Part shown: piece after piece, positions 58,291 through 64,000 of the stretch
Layout: each line of letters starts with the position of its first letter
Position numbering within the stretch: position 1 is the stretch's first letter
Assembly (NCBI RefSeq): GCF_014805685.1
Contig: NC_060886.1
Location: forward strand, 27,303,152 to 27,367,151
Direction: 5' to 3'
DNA: 64,000 nucleotides
DNA from: Silurus meridionalis
Lineage: Eukaryota; Chordata; Actinopteri; Siluriformes; Siluridae
Made by a program: the position numbers and the translations under genes
The notes under the pieces: generated by a model
What the model was told of the DNA's origin: nothing
Databases searched by the model: none
What the model saw: only the letters and a program-made list of their open reading frames with translations

Positions 58291-58679
58291 GCCTTCTCTT
58301 TTTTAGAATTGTCTGTAAATGTATTAAGGCCCTGTTGCCTGTTGTTTTTCTTTAGTGTAAGAAGATTTTTTACTTGATTTAGACCAACTGCTGTACCAAT
58401 GTACTGTCCAATCTGTAAGATATATCCATGTTATTACAAACCTCAGAAAATTAGCTTGCTAGGGAGTTGTACCACCACAACAGTGGCTCATTGACAAAAA
58501 GGCCTATAATGTTTTGTGTTGAAATCACAGTGCAGTTGTACCCAATTTAGCTGATATTCATTGCAATTTGTATAGCCATGGTACCACGGTCACAGCAATA
58601 ACGAAGGGGAGCTGCAACTAACCAACATTAAGCATTTAGAACAATTAATGTACCATTGGACTGATCACTTTGGATTTAA
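58291..58679. other. Unassigned interval, no gene seen
   Basis: AT-rich unique sequence between the LINE fragment and a dispersed 3' tail; no supported coding or RNA feature. Confidence 0.4.
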
Positions 58680-58921
58680 GACATAATCATGTAACTAACA
58701 CCTCAGAATCTACCATTGCAACGACTGAAGACCTACCTCTTCCTGAAACACTTAAATTAGCACTTTCCAAGTTTGTAGAATTCTAGGGTTATATTTATAT
58801 TAAGTTTGTAATCTTGAATACCAGTGTAGATTTATTCATTACTAGAGACTTAAAGCACTTTTGTTTGTCGCTCTGGATAAGGGCGTCTGCTAAATGCCAC
58901 AAATGTAAATGTAAATGTACC
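58680..58921 (+). repeat. Dispersed LINE/SINE 3' end, plus orientation
   Basis: Contains gaagacctacctcttcctga, cgctctggataagggcgtct and a tail of aaatgt repeats, a 3' end widespread in teleosts. An inverted copy lies at 59841-60198. Confidence 0.7.
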
Positions 58922-59283
58922 ATTGCCTGCCAGTTAAATCAACACAAGCAGTCTATAAATGGTTGTGCCGATAAACAAAACAGTTGTGCCCATGTTCCTA
59001 ATCTTTGCTAATCAGAAGATTAGTGTGGGCTTTGGATGTGTAAACACAAAGTATGGAATGATTTTGTGTCAGGAATATTTGTTGGAACATCCGATTAGGG
59101 TACAGCAAAGTTTTGGTCAAACGAGTAGAACCATGTGGAACAAGAGGAGATTTTTTTGAAAACCGCATCCAACAAAGCATTTCGGTTTAGTACGAGAAGC
59201 ACGGACATGCCACATGCAAATTGGCTCTTCAGTCTACCTGGTGTACAATTAAAGTTACTAGAGAGACAAGTGGAAAAGCACAA
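58922..59283. other. Unassigned interval, no gene seen
   Basis: Unique sequence before the tRNA-Arg relic. Open frames of 60-70 codons overlap on both strands without recognised domains. Confidence 0.4.
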
Positions 59284-59372
59284 CAACTCTGGTGGGTCTC
59301 GAAACACAACCTATGAATAGCTCTACCACTGAATCTAGAAGTCCAAAGCGCTAGCCATTGTGCCACAGAGCC
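59284..59372 (-). pseudogene. tRNA-Arg(TCT) with intron, T arm damaged
   Basis: The minus strand begins GGCTCTGTGGCACAATGG (acceptor and D arm, A box intact). The anticodon arm reads TTGGACTTCTAG with anticodon TCT, followed by an intron-like segment, as in vertebrate tRNA-Arg(TCT). The T arm has lost one base and stem pairing (tgtgtttcgagaccca), damaging the B box. Probably a pseudogene. Confidence 0.65.
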
Positions 59373-59625
59373 CTATGTTGCACAGGGCTTTTATTTTATA
59401 TCTCGTAACTGTTCATCTTAATGGCTGGCTCGTAGTTTGTATAAAAGCACAGTTTTTTCCATTGCTAACAAATACTATCAAGCTTTTAAAGGGTCAGAGC
59501 AAAGCCTGCAATTCACCATTCAGTGCCCCAGAGAAACCATCTTATCCACTTGCAATGATAAATATCAAGCCATAAAGAAAAAGCTGGAAAGCACTCAAGC
59601 TGAAGCAGCAAAGGACAACTGCACC

Positions 59626-59699
59626 AGGCACTGCTGGGATTCAAACCCAGGATCTCCTGTTTACAAGAAAGGCACTTTAACCAACTAAGCCACAGCGCC
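59626..59699 (-). tRNA. tRNA-Thr(TGT), one box-B change
   Basis: 74 nt. Acceptor GGCGCTG pairs with CAGTGCC; the D arm TGGCTTAGTTGGTTAAAG is intact; anticodon loop CTTGTAA (TGT), with one mismatch in the stem; T stem CTGGG/CCCAG is perfect. The T loop reads TTTGAAT where TTCGAAT is expected, altering an invariant C, so activity is doubtful. Confidence 0.65.
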
Positions 59700-59840
59700 T
59701 CAATGCCACTTGGCACATACTCAGCCAGCTGTTGAGTGGAAATTCTTTGCTATTAGATCTAGAAAAAAAATATTGCATGGACATATGCTTTCGAGCTAAC
59801 AGCTAATAAGGCAGAAGCATAGATTTGATTTTTGTCTTGA
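59700..59840. other. Short unassigned spacer
   Basis: Nothing recognisable between tRNA-Thr and the inverted dispersed repeat. Confidence 0.4.
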
Positions 59841-60198
59841 TTTACATTTACATTTACATTTGCGGCATTTAGCAGACGCCCTTATCCAGAGCAACGTACA
59901 AAAGTGCTTTAAATCTCTAGTAATGAATAAATCTACACTGGTACGCAAGATTACAAACTCGATATAAATATAACTCGAATTCTAAAAACTTGGAAAGTGC
60001 TAATTTAGGTATTTCGGGAAGAGGTAGGTCTTCAGTCGTCGCTTAAAGATAATCAGGGACTCTGCTGTACGACATCTAGGGAAGTTCATTCCACCACCTC
60101 GGTGCCAGAACAGAGAAGAGCATTGAAGTGTACTTACCTCTCATTCTAAGAGAAGGTGGTACCAGTCGAGGATTGCTGGAGGATCTCAGTTTTTTGTT
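59841..60198 (-). repeat. Dispersed LINE/SINE 3' end, minus orientation
   Basis: Reverse complement of the family at 58680-58921: ttacattt repeats, gcggcatttagcagacgccc, ttatccagagcaacgtacaa, ggtaggtcttcagtcg, and further to agtcgaggattgctggagga. It ends about 10 bp before the retroviral primer site. Confidence 0.65.
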
Positions 60199-60208
60199 CA
60201 TACAGTTT

Positions 60209-60226
60209 TGGTGTCAGAAGCGAGAT
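60209..60226 (+). promoter_or_regulatory. Retroviral primer binding site, tRNA-Leu type
   Basis: The bases TGGTGTCAGAAGCGAGAT start with TGG, complementary to a tRNA CCA end. The first 12 nt are complementary to the 3' end of leucine tRNA with CCA added (TTCTGAC-A-CCA), as in the tRNA-Leu sequence at 27057-27166. A splice-donor-like aaggtacg follows at about 60263. Confidence 0.65.
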
Positions 60227-60807
60227 ACTTTCAGCAATATCCAAAAAGGGAAATCACGCATCAAGGTACGTTTTTTAAGATACTTACTTGTTTGCGGGGA
60301 TTGTCCCGTATGCCAGCCAATAGGGGCTGCATATGTGTTCGTGTCTTGGTTATGCATTAATTGTTTAATTAATGATAATTTCCTTTGGTGGGATGATTTC
60401 GTCGCGACATTGGTTTCCTCACCTTAGATGTAAGATGCAAGATTAGAAGACGTTTTTTACGGTCTGTCTAATATAGGCGATATTGTCTGAAGTATCCAAA
60501 AGAATCCACGATAATTTATATGCCCGAAAAAAATAGATAAATGAAAAATTAATTGTTAAAAAAAAAAAAAAAAAAGTGAGAGAAAAGTGAAAAGGAAGTA
60601 AAGAAAAACAGACATTTTGAAAAGACTTTAATCTTGTTTTGGCTCTATAGTCTATTTTTTTCTCCTAACTTACAAAATTTGTGATTCAATTGGAGAGATT
60701 GGATTACTTTTTTTGTTTGATGACTGCGATCCCCCTGGTGCCTAGTGTTCTGTGTATTGTCTGTGTATTAAGTGTTGTGTGTCTGTTCTTTGTTCTGTGT
60801 TAAGGAG

Positions 60808-62031
60808 ATGGGTCATAACGTTTCTCGCCCATTGCCGGAAGAAAATCCCAAAGATTGGATGTATAGGAATAGTGCCGGTTACTAGACTAATCCTTATTTA
60901 GATAATTTGGCAGGATGGAGTGAATGCATGTCGCAGGTAGATAATTTTCCTAGACATGGGTCATTTAAGACCCGCGATATGGAAAATGCGTATTCCATGG
61001 TGAACGGTGGATGGGGCGATCCGAATTGGGACTACACTTATATGCGTGAGTCCTATGATAAATGGGTAAATATGAAGAAGTACTGGGACAAAGGTCCAGA
61101 AAGAGTCAATGCTTCTAAATGCTCTTTGAATAAGAAACAATCGCCTCCACCATACAATTCGACACCGTCTACTAGCCCTGGTCTTTATCCTGCGCTGCCA
61201 GTTGCTACATCTTTACAGCCCGCTTTTGCATTTGTACGAGAGCGAAATGAAATACATGTTAAACCAGCGAAAGCTAGTGATATTGAAACTATATGTAGGA
61301 GTCTTCCTATTCCAACTAACCCCACAAAATATGTACAGATCTTGAAAAGCCACACTCGGTATGCACAGTTAACGGGCCCTGATTTTAGAACTATTCTTTT
61401 GCGTACTTTGGGAGACGATGTTACAGAGGAGTTGATCATAGAAAAATGTCCGACCTTCGCGCGAGTTAATGATGCCATTACAGGCGAGGGCACGGCCGCG
61501 AATCGTCACCAGATTTTTTGGGGAAACGACGCCAATGTAATGCAAATGTATAATGAGCTAAAGGATTTTCTGGATAACAGAATAGCATCCAAGCGTGACA
61601 TTTCACATGCAGCTAACACTAAGCAGGGTTTTAAAGAAACGCCGTCTGCCTTTGTGGTTCGTTTTAAAGCAGCATGGGAGAATGATTCTAAACTGCCAAC
61701 TGATGATACACACAATGTGTTGTTTATAAATACTTGTTTGAATACCATGAAAGCTTCTCAGGCTCAACTGATTCGCATCACGACAGACAGATTACTCGAG
61801 AAGTCGGTAGATCAGTTCTGTGCTAGAATTAGAGATTTAGATGCCGCTGGAGGTTTTCAGTCCGCTTCTGGTTTAGTTAAGTCTGAACCCACTATGTTCT
61901 TTGCTGCAACAGGAAGTGGTGCATCCCAGCCACAGTACAAAACTCAAGGAGGAGGTTTTAGGAAAAAGGGGAGGTGCAATTATTGTGGGAAGTCTGGTCA
62001 TTGGGTTAAAACTTGTAGAAAGAGAATGTAA
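60808..62031 (+). pseudogene. Endogenous retrovirus gag, in-frame TAG near the start
   Basis: The start at 60808 is chosen because it encodes MG, the myristoylation context of matrix, and is in frame with the long segment 60907-62031. TAG at 60883 interrupts it after 25 codons. Further on are a PPPY late-domain motif (about 61144-61155), a long capsid-like region with TLGDDV and PTKYVQIL, and one CX2CX4HX4C zinc knuckle (CNYCGKSGHWVKTC, 61975-62016), ending at TAA 62029. A single knuckle and a PPPY motif fit a gammaretrovirus-like Gag. Apart from the TAG the frame is open. Confidence 0.82.
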
Positions 62032-62199
62032 GATGAGAGAAGGGGCGTAGCCACTCAGCGAGTAGAGAATGCAAACCAGCATGCAGTTATGCAGAGGCCC
62101 ACACAGCAGCAATATCCAACTCAATGGACTTCTGCATAGGGCAGCCTACGGAGCGACGAACCCCATGATTTTTCGATGATAACTTTATCCTACAGTAAT

Positions 62200-63342
62200 C
62201 ACCCTTCGACCTTGCCTAATGTCACGTTGCACATAGACAATAAAGACTATTGATTTCTTGTTGATACTGGCGCTACCTGTTCTTCAATTGCTGGGGGTGA
62301 ATATTCTGGTCCCATTTCAGGAAAAAGTATCCGCTCCGTGGGAATAGATGGGGTTCCAATTTCATGTCCTGTAAATCACCTTTTGCCTGTAGTGACACCG
62401 ACTGGTACTAATTTTTACCATAGCTTTACAATAATTCCAAACTCGCCTTTAAACCTTTTAGGAAGAGATATGATGCACAAAATGGGAATGGAGATTCTGT
62501 TTTTTGAAAGCAATGTCTCACTGTCTTTTCCTTCTGTCCTCATGCTCTCAACCGAGCCACAGCCACATCCGGAAGATTTTTTCCAAGATAGTACAGAGGT
62601 CCTGGCTGATGAACCGAATTTAGGTGAAGTTAACCCTAAATTATGGGCCTCTCACAAAGATGAGGCAGGTTTAATCCAGGTAAAACCGTATCATGCACTC
62701 ATGAAAACACACCATCCGATTTTTGTTAAACAATGTCCATTGTCGAAAGAGAAGAATGTTGGCATTGCTCCAGTTATTGACAATTTATTGTCACAAGGTG
62801 TTTTGATCGAGACACATTCACCGTATAACACACCGATTAATCCCGTCTTGAAGGCAGATAAAAAATGCTGGAGGCTAACACAAGATTTACGTGAGATTAA
62901 TAAATTAGTTATTCCGTTAGCTCCTTTGGTGCCCGATGTAGCTACCATTGTTAACTCTATACCAGCGACTCACAGATTTTTTACTGTGATTGATCTTTGT
63001 TCTGCTTTTTTCAGTGTCCCTTTTTTTTCAGTGGCCTCAGAGACGCAGCCGCTTTTCGCATTTACCTATAGGGGACATCAATTCACCTGGACCCGTCTTC
63101 CTCAGGGTTTTGTTGACTCGCCAGCCGTATTCTCCGCTGTAGTGCACAGAACTTTGGCTGATATACACCTTCCAGAAACAACCTGCATTCTTCAATACGC
63201 AGATGACATCCTTGTCACAGGACTGACTGAGCAGGACTGCCACAAAGCATCAGTGATTGTCTGCAATGTCCTGGCTCAGGCTGGATTTAAAGCTTCACAC
63301 CAGAAACTATTAAGCCTTCTTCTCAGCCGCATTCAGCTGTAG
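62200..63342 (+). pseudogene. Endogenous retrovirus protease and reverse transcriptase
   Basis: Same frame throughout. TGA at 62251 lies just before the protease active site DTGA (62263-62274); the flap region and NLLGRDMMH follow. RT blocks visible are SPYNTPINPVLK, WRLTQDLREINK, DLCSAFFSVP, RLPQGFVDSPAVF and the catalytic YADD at 63196-63207. The frame ends at TAG 63340 after RT motif E-like sequence; thumb and connection domains are missing. The GTG at 62338 is not a real start; pol would be expressed from upstream by readthrough or frameshift. Confidence 0.85.
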
Positions 63343-64000
63343 TAGCTCTGCGTGATCTGCTAGACGATATTGACTTAGATGGCTTTGACGACACACATGA
63401 TTGCCTTAAACACATTGAACAAGAGACCTCTTGTAGGCCCGATCTTTTAGATAAGGCCCTGGAAGAGGGGGATTGTCTATATGTAGATGGTTCATGTTCA
63501 AAACCTTCTGATGGTGTGTATTTATGTGGATATGCGGTTGTAAGATTACCTGATGTAATAGTTGAAGCTAAATCATTACCATACACATCTGCACAAGCTG
63601 CAGAGTTGGTCGCACTCACAAGAGCATGTCAGTTGTCTGAAGGTAAAGTAGTGACTATATACACTGATTCTAAGTATGCTTATGGTGTTGTGCATGATTT
63701 TGCCGAAACATGGAAGCAAAGAGACTTTAAAACAGCTGATGGAAAGCCCATAGCACATTTTAATCTCATAGGTGACTTTTTAAAAGCTGTTCAACTCCCT
63801 GCCAAAGTGGCCATAGTGAAGGTTAAAGGACATGCCGTAGGTGATTCAGAGGAAATTCAGGGAAATACGTTAGCGGATAAAGTACCTAAGGAAGCAGCAA
63901 AACAACCAGTAGATTTGGACACAGTACATACAAATCCTGAGATCTCGATGATGTCACATATCTCCAATATACCAGACATTGACCTAAAAATACTTCAGAG
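63305..64000 (+). pseudogene. Endogenous retrovirus RNase H, different frame, runs to window end
   Basis: Open in a frame different from RT from about 63305 to the edge. RNase H residues are visible: YVDGSC (first Asp, about 63486), AAELVALTRA (Glu, about 63600), YTDSKYAYGVV (Asp, about 63664) and GNTLADK (last Asp, about 63870). The frame change and the short distance from the YADD box indicate a deletion of the RT thumb and connection. What follows RNase H is outside the window. Confidence 0.8.

Larger units (their letters stand above)
60199..64000 (+). mobile_element. Endogenous retrovirus, broken, running off the right edge
   Basis: Order on the plus strand: primer binding site (60209), leader with a (A)n stretch (60559-60575), gag (60808-62031), protease (about 62220-62500), reverse transcriptase (about 62650-63310), RNase H (about 63440-63900). 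The layout and the domain wording are those of a gamma/epsilon-type fish retrovirus. No 5' LTR is seen between a dispersed repeat and the primer site. An in-frame stop in gag, another in protease and a deletion with frameshift between RT and RNase H make it defective. Integrase, env and the 3' LTR lie beyond the window if present. Confidence 0.85.

Overview
This window is vertebrate, almost certainly teleost, nuclear DNA. It is AT-rich, has GT-AG introns, eukaryotic tRNA relics (two with introns), 5S rRNA fragments, long (CA)n/(TA)n/(GATA)n microsatellites, and many fish-type repeats: L2/Rex1-like LINEs, DIRS, hAT, Tc1/mariner, TA-flanked MITEs and retrovirus-like elements. Several repeat types suggest an ostariophysan such as a catfish, but the sequence alone does not fix the species.

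The only convincing host protein genes belong to one family. They are paralogues of the C-terminal part of ICE1, little elongation complex subunit 1, which supports RNA polymerase II transcription of snRNA genes. Copy A (+, 1-2049) enters from the left edge with six in-phase exons. Copy B (-, 42837-47767) has ten in-phase exons adding up to about 510 codons, with the first exon not securely located. Copy C (-, about 25060-25486) is a pseudogene with a 1-bp deletion, an in-frame stop and an exon fusion. Three further scraps of the last exon (6384-6480, 21360-21456, 23243-23340) lie inside duplicated blocks. ICE1-like sequence has therefore been copied and lost repeatedly here.

Layout: 2.7-5.35 kb is a tandem array carrying decaying tRNA-Pro genes. 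5.7-10 kb is one arm of an inverted duplication, interrupted by a LINE with a 9-bp target duplication; the other arm is at 19.95-22.1 kb. Between the arms lie a 5S pseudogene, a 1.37-kb tandem duplication with integrase relics (10.87-13.4 kb) and a five-copy satellite of about 640 bp grown from a transposon end (14.93-18.13 kb). 20.63-24.41 kb is a 1.9-kb tandem duplication. 26.5-27.2 kb has two tRNA-Leu copies. 28.9-30.9 kb is a gag-like relic split by a palindromic insertion, and 31.3-34.9 kb is a nearly full-length but frameshifted LINE. 36-42.5 kb holds a MITE, a LINE fragment, a hAT with a nested MITE, a DIRS fragment and a solo LTR. 42.8-50 kb is ICE1-like copy B with a Tc1 relic and a MITE in or near its introns.

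50.5-58.3 kb holds a hAT relic, a Tc1 relic, a retroviral pol relic and a three-level transposon nest. 59.3-59.7 kb carries tRNA-Arg and tRNA-Thr relics. 60.2-64 kb is a broken endogenous retrovirus running off the right edge, with a tRNA-Leu-type primer binding site, gag, protease/RT and RNase H.

No coherent new multi-gene system is visible. The most unusual biology is the local multiplication of a truncated ICE1-like gene, followed by the datable insertion nests and the satellite born from a transposon end.
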